Below are positions 1 through 9,063 of a stretch of 64,000 nucleotides of DNA, in pieces. Position numbers and translations under genes: made by a program. Below the pieces are notes generated by a model. That model worked only from the letters and a program-made list of their open reading frames with translations, ran no database searches and was not told where the DNA came from. Each line of letters starts with the position of its first letter. Within the stretch, counting starts at the first letter, position 1. The stretch is taken from NCBI GenBank assembly GCA_963691705.1, contig OY829542.1, forward strand, positions 23,050,579-23,114,578, given 5' to 3'. This DNA comes from Viola odorata. Lineage: Eukaryota > Streptophyta > Magnoliopsida > Malpighiales > Violaceae.

Positions 1-1
1 G

Positions 2-832
2 CCTTATAACGCCATATTGGGGCGGCCATTCCTCAACCGTTTCGGAGCAGCGATATCACAAAAACATCTGAGGTTGAAATATCCTTCCTGGGATGGTGTG
101 GTCTCAATCCGGGGTAATCAGACGTTAGCGGCTGAATGCTACCTGCTCATGACTCAGAAGAGTTACGATAGGTACGTGTGCGTAATGGTAGATCCATATG
201 AACAAAACGATGAGAAACACACTCAGCCTGTAGACAAGATGATTCATGTTCCAGTTAACGGGGTCAATGGGGCCATATTCCTGGTTAGCGATAACCTCAA
301 CCCGGAGGAAAACTTTCAGTTAGCCCAGTTATTAAACAAATACAAAGGAGAGTTTGCATGGAAACCAGCCGATATGCCCGGTATCTCGCGGGAGGTAGCG
401 GAGCATCGACTTAATGTCAACCCTGGCGCAAAACCAGTCCAGCAAAAACTGCGTGCCTTCTCTACAGAAAAAGCGATAGCTGTCGATAAAGAAGTAGCAA
501 AGCTTCTCGACGCTGGCTTTATTCGGGAAGTACAATATCCTACATGGTTGGCTAACCCTGTCCTGGTTCCCAAGCCCAATGGAGAGTGGCGTATGTGCAT
601 CGAATTCACTGATTTGAATGACGCCTGTCCCACAGATTGTTACCCACTTCCTCGGATTGATCAGCTAGTTGATCAGGCTGCCGGGTATGCTTATTTGAGC
701 TCGTTAGACACCAACTCGGGGTACCACCAAATCCCCATGGCCAGTGAGGATGAAGAGAAAACTGCTTTCATCACTCCCAAGACCACTTATTGCTACACGG
801 CGATGCCTTTTGGGTTGAAAAATGCACAATAG
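2..832 (+). pseudogene. pol: TatA pol: protease-RT linker and N-terminal half of reverse transcriptase (partial)
   Basis: The reading frame is open to the left edge. It contains the conserved linker with NPGAKPVQQK, then RT motifs QYPTWLANPVLVPKPNG, the DFTDLNDACP-like block and PFGLKNA. It ends in a stop at 830-832 immediately after the KNA residues. Comparison with TatB, TatF and TatG shows that about 0.4 kb has been deleted here: the segment encoding the catalytic YVDD motif, the RT thumb and the connection is missing, and the sequence jumps to the start of the RNase H domain. The enzyme cannot have been active after this loss. The 5' part of the gene, gag and the 5' LTR lie outside the window. 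Confidence 0.9.
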
Positions 833-1327
833 AATGCGAAGAGTAGTTTGCAGGTCTGAAGGCCTACCTATCGTCTGACTTGGTGTTGACAAGACCTGAA
901 CCTAGCGATATCCTGTATTTATACCTCGGGGTTGCTGACGAAGTTGTCAGTGCGGTCCTTGTGCGAGATGACAATCACACACACCGCCCTATATACTTCG
1001 TAAGTCACATCTTGAAAGATGCCGAGCTGATATATGCCCGTATTGAGAAAATAGCGTTCGCATTGATACAAGCCACGCGGAAGATGGGCCAATATTTTTA
1101 AGCTCATACCGTCATCGTGCTTACGGATCAACCTTTAAAAAGGATATTTCGGAAGCCCGAATCCTCGGGGAGAATGCTGATTTGGGCCATCGAGCTTGAA
1201 CAATATGGGTTGCATTACAGATCCCGGCCATCTGTGAAGGCTCAAATTCTAGCGGACTTTATCGCAGAATGCACCTTTACGCCAGACCCAATGATAAAAT
1301 TGACTGAAAAAGAAAAAGAGGAGTTGG
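833..1327 (+). pseudogene. pol: TatA pol: gypsy-type RNase H fragment
   Basis: This continues the TatA pol frame after the RT deletion. The translated blocks LKAYLSSDLVLTRPEP, LYLGVADEVVSAVLVRDD, HILKDAEL and QPLKRIFRKPESSGRM match the RNase H region of the other Tat copies here, through the ADFIAECTF block that ends it. Stops occur near 857 and at 1099-1101 (a glutamine codon turned into TAA). As in other Tat-lineage elements, the first catalytic Asp block of this ordinary RNase H is not the usual DAS, consistent with its replacement by the second, archaeal-type RNase H. The solo LTR inserted directly downstream. Confidence 0.88.
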
Positions 1328-1332
1328 ACCTC
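1328..1332. repeat. Target-site duplication ACCTC (left copy) of the solo LTR
   Basis: ACCTC at 1328-1332 is repeated at 2862-2866. Removing one copy and the sequence between restores a continuous coding frame that matches the other Tat copies. Confidence 0.85.
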
Positions 1333-2861
1333 TGATTGGTTGTTTATATTCGATGATTTATGCTCTCTTTATCTTATGTTTTGAGAGCATTTGATTGCTT
1401 CTTTTGGCCATTTACTTCCCTTTTCCTTTGTTCAGGCTTGAAAGATCAGTTGGAAGGAAAATGAGTTGATTTGGTGAAAGATAGAGCATTTTCCAATCAT
1501 GGCCATTTTGGAGGATGATTGCAGAAATTTTCCCTTATTCATCCCTAGGCCTAGGGATGAGTCGGGCGATCTGGTGAAATTCTGGGCAGTCCGCCCATGT
1601 TTATGCGTGCCGAGGATTAATCTACTTCTTAGTGCTTTTCTTGTCCCCTGAGCATGCTAGACAGTTTTTAAACTCCACTACCTCGTGTTTCCTTAATACC
1701 TTGACTCAAGAACCCCTTGGAGACTCCATGAGGAATTTATTCCATCACTTCTTAGTGTTCCACAAGAATATATTCTTGTCTCTTCCTCATTTTTGGAGCT
1801 GCATGCTTGCATTAATTTAATCTTGGAGTGCTGCTGCTCTTGGGGAGAACAATGAGAAGGATGGATGAGCTATAGAAGGGGAAGACTTTCGTCCAAGGAG
1901 GGGGCTGAACATCATCACATTCGGACAGAGGGAGAGGAGGCAAGAACAGCAAGCGGACTGCACTTCTTCTTCACCAACAATTTCCAGATTTGTTTTACTT
2001 TTGAACAATAGTTTTAATTTGTAATTTTAATTATGTATTGTAGCTAATTACCTCTGATTCTTGGTAGAGATTAGAGGTTGACTATCCATGTTGTTGTGAG
2101 ACTTTTATTGGAATTAATATGAATGTTTTTATATCTCTTTTCTTCTCACTTTAATTGTTAAAACTTGTTCTTGTTGAATTAAAAGCTTGATCAACTTGTG
2201 ATTTGATTTGAATGAGTAATGTCAGTTTCATTTATGTTAGTGTGATTCCTACATTATGAAGATTGAGTAGACAACTAGTGAATATTTGACATAAGACTTG
2301 TCTTTAGGAGCTAGGAGAAGGAAAGAATGGGTTCAGGGCTGAGTAATGCCATCCCTACGCCTAGGAATGGGTTTTCCGTGTGGTTACAATTTTCCAGCAA
2401 CTTGACAAATTGTTAGGAAGGTTAGGGCCATTAATAGAGGGTCTCTTTAATTGGCTTGTATAGGGGGAAACTTGGGAATATAGAGGGTCTCTTATTCCTT
2501 TAACATCTCTATAAATCCATTTCAGAATATGTTTTGTCAATGATCAATTACTAAGGATAGTCACCTTGCTTAAATCTCTACCAAGGATTGTCTCTCTATA
2601 TCTGATTTCACTCACATTTCCAGTTCTAATTCGTGCATGCTACTGTTACCTACTGATTTACATTCAAAGTGTTGTTTTTAATTTGGTTTTAATTACAAAA
2701 ACTCCCCCCCAACTTTGTTCCGATTTGGTTTTTACAAGAAAAATACAAATTACTCAAAGATTTCCTCCCTGTGTTCGAACCTTTCACTACTATCTACATT
2801 TTATTTTGTGGTTTAGCACTGAATTGTATTTTTAATTTATGATCGAGAACGACATCAGTCA
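1333..2861 (+). mobile_element. Solo LTR (about 1.5 kb) inserted in TatA pol
   Basis: A 1529-bp block interrupts TatA pol precisely between EELDL and PFPETYTDLW. It starts TGATTG and ends CAGTCA, a near-perfect short inverted repeat of TG...CA type, and is flanked by the 5-bp direct repeat ACCTC at 1328-1332 and 2862-2866. It has no gag or pol coding sequence. A TATA box (CTATAAAT, 2509-2516) lies near the right end, which gives plus orientation. I therefore read it as a solo LTR left after recombination between the two LTRs of a complete element. The sequence is unlike the other LTRs here, so its family is not identified. A 22-nt perfect palindrome lies at 1539-1560. Confidence 0.8.
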
Positions 2862-3340
2862 ACCTCCCCTTCCCTGAAACCTACACTGACCTGTGGGTCA
2901 TCCACGTGGACGGCGCCAAAAACCAAGAACTTGCCGGAGCCGGAATCTTCATGAGTGGGCCTCACGGCATCCATGTGCGATATGCCATCCGAATCCTGCA
3001 GCCGTTGTCCAACAACGCCGCAGAATATGACGTGTTACTAGCTGGGCTCAGGATAGGGAAAAACTTCTCCATAAAAGTAATACATGACTCAGGGAGGTTG
3101 GGAGACCTACGGCTGAAAATCTGTGGAGACTCCAAGCTGATAATAGACCAAGTTCTGGGACACTCTCAAGCTAGGGAGCCCATCATGGTGCAATACCTTA
3201 CCAAGGTGAAATGCGAGTTGATAGAAATAAAAAAAAGCGGCATACAAGTCAGCTTCGAGCACATTCCTCGAGAGGATAACGCTAAAGCAGATAACCTCGC
3301 CAAACTCGCGGCAAACCCTGAAGCGTCCATACCTAAATAG
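2862..3340 (+). pseudogene. pol: TatA pol: archaeal-type RNase H (aRNH)
   Basis: This is the second RNase H characteristic of the Tat lineage. Visible catalytic positions are the Asp of HVDGAKNQELAGAG, the Glu of NNAAEYDVLLAGL, the Asp of CGDSKLIID and the final Asp in NAKADNLAKLA. The frame resumes right after the solo LTR and runs to a TAG at 3338-3340, at the junction to the integrase, where TatG and TatF have a sense codon. Its role in the family is removal of the RNA strand during reverse transcription in the virus-like particle. Confidence 0.88.
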
Positions 3341-4611
3341 GTGTACTATAGAGAGATACCCGTACCTTCCTTTATGGAAGAACAGGCGACACTCTGCGTG
3401 GAAGAAGGTGAAAATGACTGGAGAATTCCCGTCATAAAATACTTGAAACATGATGAGCTACCAGCAGATAACGCTGAGAAAAAGAAAGTACTAAAACAAG
3501 CGGCACGGTGCACGTACTTTAACAGGGAACTGATGCGGAGATGTTTCTCTCACCCGGCTGCTAGGTGCATAACGGAACAAGAGGGTCTTCATACCCTCCG
3601 CGAAATCCACGAAGGAATTTGCGGCATGCATGCGTCCGGCGGCACCTTGGCTGCGTAGGTCTTTAGATCGGGGTTCTACTAGCCTACTATCCAGAAAGAC
3701 TGCCATAATTACGTGCGAACTTGCCAAAAGTGTCAGGAATTCTCCAAGATTCCTCGACAACCCGCCACATAAATTTATGACATCATCGCTCCTTGTCCTT
3801 TTGCGAAATGGGGAATCGATATCCTAGGACCATTTCCAAAGGCGAGGTCTCAGTTAAAGTTTATGGTCGTGGCAATAGACTACTTTACCAAATGGGCGGA
3901 AGTTGAGGCGGTTGCCAACATCACGACAAAGAAAATCTAGTGTTTCTTCAAACATCAAGTTATCATATGATTCGGCGTACCTCGTGTGCTAGTCAGCGAT
4001 AACGGAACGCAATTCACCTGCCAATTCTTCAGAGACCAATGCGTAGAGGTCGGAATCGAGCAAAGGTTCTCTTCCGTGGCTCATCCGCAAACCAATGGTC
4101 AGGCAGAAGTGACGAACCGGAGCATCCTTAACGGTGTTAAGAAGAACCTAGAAGGATCCAAAAAGAAATGGGCGGACGAGCTGCCGTATGTGATGTGGGC
4201 ATACCGCATGACCACGAAAACCAGCACGGGAGAAACACCATTCGCACTAGCTTTTGGTACTGAGGCCGTCACGCCCGTGGAGATTGGTACTATGAGCCTA
4301 CGAGTGGCCTATTTTAGAGAAGAGCTGAATGAGGAAAGGTTATGAGCTAACCTTGACGCGCTGCCAGAATTGCAAGAGGAAGCTCTTCTGAAAATGTTGC
4401 ACTACACGCGTCAAAGAACGGCTGCTGAAAGCAGGCGACCTGGTACTTAGGGACAAGCGAGAAACCGGTCAACGTCGGGGGAAGCTCAGCCCGAACTGGG
4501 AAGGGCCCTACCGCGTTACACGTATTGTTGGGAGAGGAGTGTATCATCTGGAGACACTCGATGGTACCCCCTTACCTAACTCCTGGAATATTGCTCGTTT
4601 GAAATTATATC
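3341..4611 (+). pseudogene. pol: TatA pol: integrase, broken
   Basis: A DDE integrase follows the aRNH. The zinc-binding part (EIHEGICGMHASGG, later RTCQKCQEF) and the core (GIDILGPFP, VSDNGTQF and GQAEVTNR, which carry the D, D and E) are recognisable. Stops lie at 3656-3658 (CAG or CAA to TAG), in two former Trp codons, near 3940 (TGG to TAG), near 3968 and at 4343-4345 (CGA to TGA). About 27-30 bp are missing near 4405 relative to TatF and TatG, which shifts the frame before the C-terminal DNA-binding part. TatB is inserted a few bases past the end of the gene. Confidence 0.88.
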
Positions 4612-4813
4612 ATTCTTGATAACCATTGACATCACTGTAGTGGCATCTCCGTCATCCTACCTGACTGCCCGGCCAGAACACTGTACCTACCAAAGGAAGC
4701 ACGACACTGTTCCTACCGCCCTTAGCCTGGCGGCCGACCCTGGGATGGTCGACATCAGCGGGGGGGGGGGGGGGGGAGGGGCTCTCGCGCGACATCCCAT
4801 CCCAGGTCACGCA

Positions 4814-4930
4814 TGACGTCACCCTGTATGACGTCATCCCGCATGACATCATTTCCTACCACTCCAACGACACCTACTAGGGATAACTCCTACCCCCTGT
4901 CGGTACATTCCTTCCTTTACCTATAAATAC
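4814..4930 (+). promoter_or_regulatory. TatB U3 promoter: TGACGTCA repeats and TATA box
   Basis: Two perfect TGACGTCA palindromes (4814-4821 and 4829-4836) and one variant, TGACATCA (4844-4851), are spaced exactly 15 bp apart. A TATA box, CTATAAATAC, follows at 4921-4930. TGACGTCA is the classic core recognised by plant TGA-type bZIP factors, so stress- or salicylate-type control is plausible but inferred. Related sites lie in the LTRs of TatA, TatF and TatG. Confidence 0.75.
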
Positions 4931-4952
4931 CCCCACCCTTTCAGACAAAAAG

Positions 4953-5053
4953 GTAAGCCTAAGACAGTGTGTTGAACCCCTGCCATTTTCACCACTCATA
5001 CTGACTTAGGCATCGGAGTGTTTACGCCGGAGACCCCTTCCGGCGCTTTGCAG
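4953..5053 (+). other. Intron-like module inside the TatB 5' LTR (101 bp)
   Basis: About 25 bp after the TATA box there is AAG/GTAAGC, then a branch-point-like TACTGAC, then a GC-rich hairpin (CGCCGG...CCGGCG) and finally TTTGCAG/GT. The same order and nearly the same length occur in the LTRs of TatA (102 bp), TatF (103 bp) and TatG (105 bp). This fits a small plant intron in the R-U5 leader. No transcript evidence exists here, and the conserved parts could have another RNA role. In the 3' LTR copy of TatB the donor is GTATG. Confidence 0.45.
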
Positions 5054-5133
5054 GTCACGAAGGCACCGGAACAGTGTTTCCGACCAGACCCCGTAGGCCG
5101 ATCCTGCTCAGCAAACCTCAGACTCTTATCAAA

Positions 5134-5187
5134 TGGTGCTTTCATTGAGAGTCTTGGTTAATTAAGTGAGCTTCCTTGTTAACCAAG
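5134..5187 (+). promoter_or_regulatory. TatB primer-binding site and leader stem-loop
   Basis: Two bases after the LTR begins TGGTGCTTTCATTGAGAG (5134-5151). TGG is the expected complement of a tRNA CCA end, but I cannot match the rest to a plant tRNA I know. The site can fold on itself (GCTTTC with GAGAGT, allowing G-U pairs). It is followed by a 9-bp stem, CTTGGTTAA (5153-5161) with TTAACCAAG (5179-5187), whose loop includes GTGAGC (5166-5171). The arrangement recurs in TatF and TatG and may serve priming, packaging or splicing. Confidence 0.6.
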
Positions 5188-5215
5188 CTCTGTTTTTCTT
5201 GAGAGTCGAAGGATC

Positions 5216-7218
5216 ATGGCCTCAGATCCGGAAACAACACCCCCACATTCTCACAGTGCCCACATGCGCAAGGAACTTTTTCCTACGTCTTCGCTTAGTA
5301 CTTTCACCACATCGCATGGGACTCTCTCCGCACAGATAGATTTCCTTTCTGGATCGGCAGGACTCACGCCGTTTTCTCAGACGGGTGCCCCGTTTTCTCA
5401 AATGGGTACTTCATCGCCCCAGACAGGCGCCCCGATTTCTCATATGGGCGGACCTAGTCACCCCTCCACCCACAGGATCCAGAATGGGCGATGCTAACAG
5501 TCCTTTGGCGAGTTCAATCTCAGCCCTTCGAGCCCAGCTGGACTATTTGACTGAGTTAGCCGCAGGCTTTACTTCTAGTGCCCCTGGACAAGGTGTGCCT
5601 TCACAGTTTGTTTTCACCCCTTCTATCGTCACTGAACGACTGGTGTCGCCTCGACGACAAGTAAGCGCCCCTCTTACTTTACCTGCGATAAGCACGCCAT
5701 TGAACTTTGTACAATTTACCGAGGGACAGGTAGAGCCTTACATACCGCGAGTGCCACGGGTCCCTGTCTCCCAAGTAGAGCAGCAACAAGGCGACTATGG
5801 GGAGCGTTGGGACGGTAGGAGAGAGGGAGCTGACAGAGGGGCTTCCCAGGAGCAGAGCGAAAGATAAGGCAGTAGAAGGCACCGAACCCGTTCACCTAGA
5901 AGTCGCAGCCGATCCCCTAGGCAACGGTACACCTCGGAGCCTCGAGGGCACAGACGACACTTGGAAATTTCTCCGCCTCGTCACGATCGTGAGATTCTAG
6001 ATGACACCTCAGGTCATCTGTTCAGCCATCGTATAAGGCATCAAAGGGTCAGTCGACACGTTAAGCTCCCTGCAGAGACATATGACAGCACTAAGGATCC
6101 CATCTCTCACCTGAACAAGGTGAAGGATTTTGTGCAATTCCAGATGCACAACGACGCAACACTGTGTCAGATATTCGTTATGACATTGTCAGGGGTAGCT
6201 CGCCTCTGGTTTGAAGGACTCCCTGCCCGGTCGATTGATAACTTCTTGCAATTGGAAAGTAAGTTCAAGAGTCACTTCAGCACCGCTATCCCCATCCAGA
6301 AGTCAGCCGCAACCTTGTTTGACATACGCAGGAAACCTGAAGAATCCTTGAAAGGCTATCTTGGTCGCTTCGACATGGAGATGTCGCTAACGCCCGACAT
6401 CACTATTGACTTGGCCATAGAAGCATTGAAGTGAAACTGTGACTACGGGAAGTTGAGGGACACGTTAATGGTAGACCCCCCCGTCAACCTTAGACGCGTT
6501 AAGGCTGAAGGCTCACAATTACGCAAGAATGGAAGAGGAGGAATATAGAGATAAAATGCGAAACATACCCTAGAGTGCACCTCCTATCCCTGCTACTCAA
6601 GCCAGCATGACCCACAACACCCGCCAGGGTGATGAATACGGCCAGCGGAAAGATTACATCCCTAGGGTGTCAAATCGACAGAAAGGTAACTTTTTTAGAG
6701 GAAGAACTGGCGGCTCAAACACTCAGCGGCAGGCGGACCCGCCTAAGGGTCGAATCTACGACCTCAACCTTCCTTCTCTTATACTTCCACGAGCGGAAAT
6801 CTTAGCAATTATTCAATAGCGGAACCTGCCGATCCGCTACCCAGCCCCTATAAAACCAGGAGTGATCATGGGAGGAAGAGAAAATGCTTTCTGCAAATTC
6901 CATAAGGCCAGGGGACATTCCACAGATACATGTAGAGAATTGAAGCTAGCCATAAAGCGTTTGTTAGAAGAGGGTTACCTCGAAAAATTTTCCGCCAGAG
7001 TAAGGGAAGAAGTTAGAGGCAACCCCTCGCGCGGGGCGTTAGGCGACCAGCAACTGCCTCCTCCACCTGGAAGTAGTGGGACTTCTGGTGGAAGGGGGAA
7101 GGAAGCGTTAATGATCCATGATGAGGACATTCCCATTATCAACATCATTGCCGGTGGCGCATCATATCTTGACGAGCTTACCCCAGCGACACCCGCTGCA
7201 GGGGAGAAGCAAAAATGA
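5216..7218 (+). pseudogene. gag: TatB gag: capsid domain and zinc knuckle
   Basis: The start ATG at 5216 (MASDPETTPP) follows the leader at the same place as in TatG. A Ser/Pro-rich N-terminus with repeated PFSQ/GAP segments leads into an Arg/Ser-rich stretch, then the retrotransposon gag domain (YDSTKDPISHLNKVKDFVQF, LWFEGLP, LESKFKSHFSTAIPI). A zinc knuckle of the Tat type, CKFHKARGHSTDTC, lies near 6890-6930. The gene is broken by a frameshift near 5480, by stops at 5863-5865 and 6432-6434 and by further shifts near 6490. In the family, Gag forms the cytoplasmic virus-like particle and packages the genomic RNA. Confidence 0.88.
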
Positions 7219-7251
7219 GAAACCCATCCCGCAAAGAAGGAAGCGATAGAT

Positions 7252-8076
7252 ATGCTGGATAGGATGGTACTGTCCTTCTCAGAAGAGGATGAAAAGGGTG
7301 TCGTCTTCCCTCATAATGACGCGTTGATAGTAACGCCCGTCATCGGAAACCATGGGGTTAGAAGAACCCTCATTGACAACGGTAGCGTGGTAAACCTATT
7401 TTCACTAGAAGCATATAACCTTATGAAGCGCCCCGTTGATAGTAACGCCCGTCATCGGAAACCATGGGGTTAGAAGCCCATCATTGGAGTGGACGGTATC
7501 CCTATACCGGTAACTGGAGTTACAGCGTTGCCCGTATACTTTAGGGAAGACACTTCCAAGTGATCAGAAGAGTTATTGTTCTTGGTCGTAGACCTCATCT
7601 TACCATATAACGCTATTCTAGGGTGGTCGTTCGTCAATCGCTTTGGGGCGCGCGATATCTCAAAAACATCTCAGGATGAAATATCCTTCTTGGGAAGGAG
7701 TGGTATCAATCAAGGGCGACCAAAAGCTAGCCGCCGAATGTTATTTGCTTATGACACAGAAAAAGTGTGACCAGTACGTATGCGTAGCGGCGGATCCCTA
7801 TGAACCAAGGGATGAAAGGCGCACACAACCGGTAGATACGATGTGCCCATTCTCGTCAATGACAATAGTGAGGCAAGTTTCTTGGTCAGTGAAAAGCTAA
7901 CTCCGGAGGAGAGCGCACAATTAGCCCGACTGCTGAACAAGTGCAAAGAGGAGTTCGTCTGGAAGCCAGCGGACATGCCTGGCGTGTCTAGATAGGTAGC
8001 GAAACATCGGCTTAACGTCGACCCGTGTTCCACCCTAGTCCAACAGAAGCGGCGAGCGTTCTCTGCGGAGAAGACA
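7252..8076 (+). pseudogene. pol: TatB aspartic protease and protease-RT linker
   Basis: The block RRTLIDNGSVVNLFS (near 7360-7405) carries the DNGS active-site motif used by Tat-lineage proteases. Immediately downstream, 7434-7476 is an exact 43-bp copy of 7322-7364, pasted over the sequence that encodes DNELTPCKK in TatG; in its new frame it ends in a stop. Further damage is a TGA near 7561, a frameshift near 7650 inside the GRPFLNRFGA-like block and a TAG near 7993. The linker continues to the RT with VDPCSTLVQQKRR-like residues. Confidence 0.86.
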
Positions 8077-9051
8077 ATGGCCATTGGCAAAGAGGTAACA
8101 AAACTCCTGGAGGCAGGATTCATTCGAGAGGTTCAATACCCCACTTGGCTGGTCAATCCCATCCTAGTTCCCAAGCCCAGCGGAGACTGGCGCATGTGTA
8201 TTGATTTCACTGATTTAAACGACGCCTGCCCCAAAGATTGTTATCCACTTCCCAGGATTGATCAGTTGGTCGATCAAGCGGCAGGCTATGCATATTTGAG
8301 CTCTTTGGACGCCAACTCTGGATACCATCAGATTCCTATGGCCAAAGAAGACGAGGAGAAGACGACATTCATAACCCCAAAGGCCACTTATTGTTACACA
8401 GCGATGCCGTTTGGCTTGAAGAATGCTGGGGTAACTTTCCAGCGTATAACGAATAAGGTGTTCGAGAGGCAAATTGGGAAGAACGTAGAAGCCTACGTAG
8501 ATGATCTGTTGGTCAAGAGCCGAAGCTTCAATGACCATTTGGCAGATCTACAAGAGGTGTTTGACACATTAAGGAAATACAAGATGAAACTGAATCCTCG
8601 CAAATGTGCATTCGCATTTCAAACATGAAAATTTCTGGGGTATGTGGTAAGCCAGAAGGGCATCCAGCCGAATCCATCAAAGATCAAGGCTATTCATGAC
8701 ATGGCATCGCCGCGAACCGTCCAAGAGGTCCAAAGGTTGACAGGACGCGTCATCGCGTTAGGGAAATTTATTTCCAAGCAGGGCGAGAGATGCCTACCAT
8801 TTTTTAAAGTTATATGCAAGAAGGCTCCTTTTGGATGGACACAAGAATGCGAAGAAGCATTCGTAGGTTTGAAAACCTACTTGTCGTCTGATTTAGTGCT
8901 GACGCGACCAGAGCCAGGTGGCACCTTATTCTTATATCTCGGTGTGACAGATGAAGTAGTTAGTGTTGTCCTAGTACGAGAGGACAATCATGCCCACCGT
9001 CCTGTTTTCTTCATCATCCATGTGCTAAAAGACGCGGAGGTGTGATACTCC
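8077..9051 (+). pseudogene. pol: TatB reverse transcriptase and start of RNase H
   Basis: The RT palm and fingers are intact from AGFIREVQYPTW to KCAFAFQT: LVPKPSGDWRMCIDF, SSLDANSGYHQIPM, PFGLKNAG and the catalytic AYVDDLLVKS (YVDD at 8494-8505) are all present. A TGA at 8626-8628 stands where TatG has Gly (QTGKFLGY). The frame then reads through the thumb (VSQKGIQPNPSKIKAIHDM) and the ordinary RNase H up to a TGA at 9043-9045, where TatG has a CGA arginine codon. RT copies the genomic RNA into cDNA in the particle. Two single-codon lesions separate this from an open frame. Confidence 0.9.
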
Positions 9052-9063
9052 CACATTGAAAAG

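Larger units (their letters stand above)
1..4616 (+). mobile_element. TatA, Ty3/gypsy Tat-lineage retrotransposon, 5' portion (left end outside window)
   Basis: The left edge of the window lies inside the pol gene of a Tat-lineage element read on the plus strand. Protease-RT linker, the start of RT, part of the RNase H, an archaeal-type RNase H and an integrase can be followed in order to about 4611. The element is cut at 4616 by the insertion of TatB, whose 5-bp target duplication ATTCT occupies 4612-4616 and recurs at 19293-19297, where TatA resumes. A solo LTR at 1333-2861 interrupts the pol. Both insertions happened after TatA had arrived, so TatA is the older element here. Confidence 0.93.
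4617..5131 (+). repeat. TatB 5' LTR
   Basis: This 515-bp LTR starts TGATAACC and ends CTTATCA, so TGATAA/TTATCA is a 6-bp terminal inverted repeat. It holds two TGACGTCA sites, a conserved GGGATGGTCGACATCAGC core followed by an unbroken run of 17 G (4760-4776), a TATA box at 4921-4930, the GTAAG-to-TTTGCAG module and the CGCCGG/CCGGCG hairpin. The gag leader follows directly. Confidence 0.94.

Noticed and set aside
1333..2861. Possible Helitron in TatA pol
   Set aside because: The block has TG...CA ends and a 5-bp target duplication, which Helitrons do not make; a solo LTR explains it.
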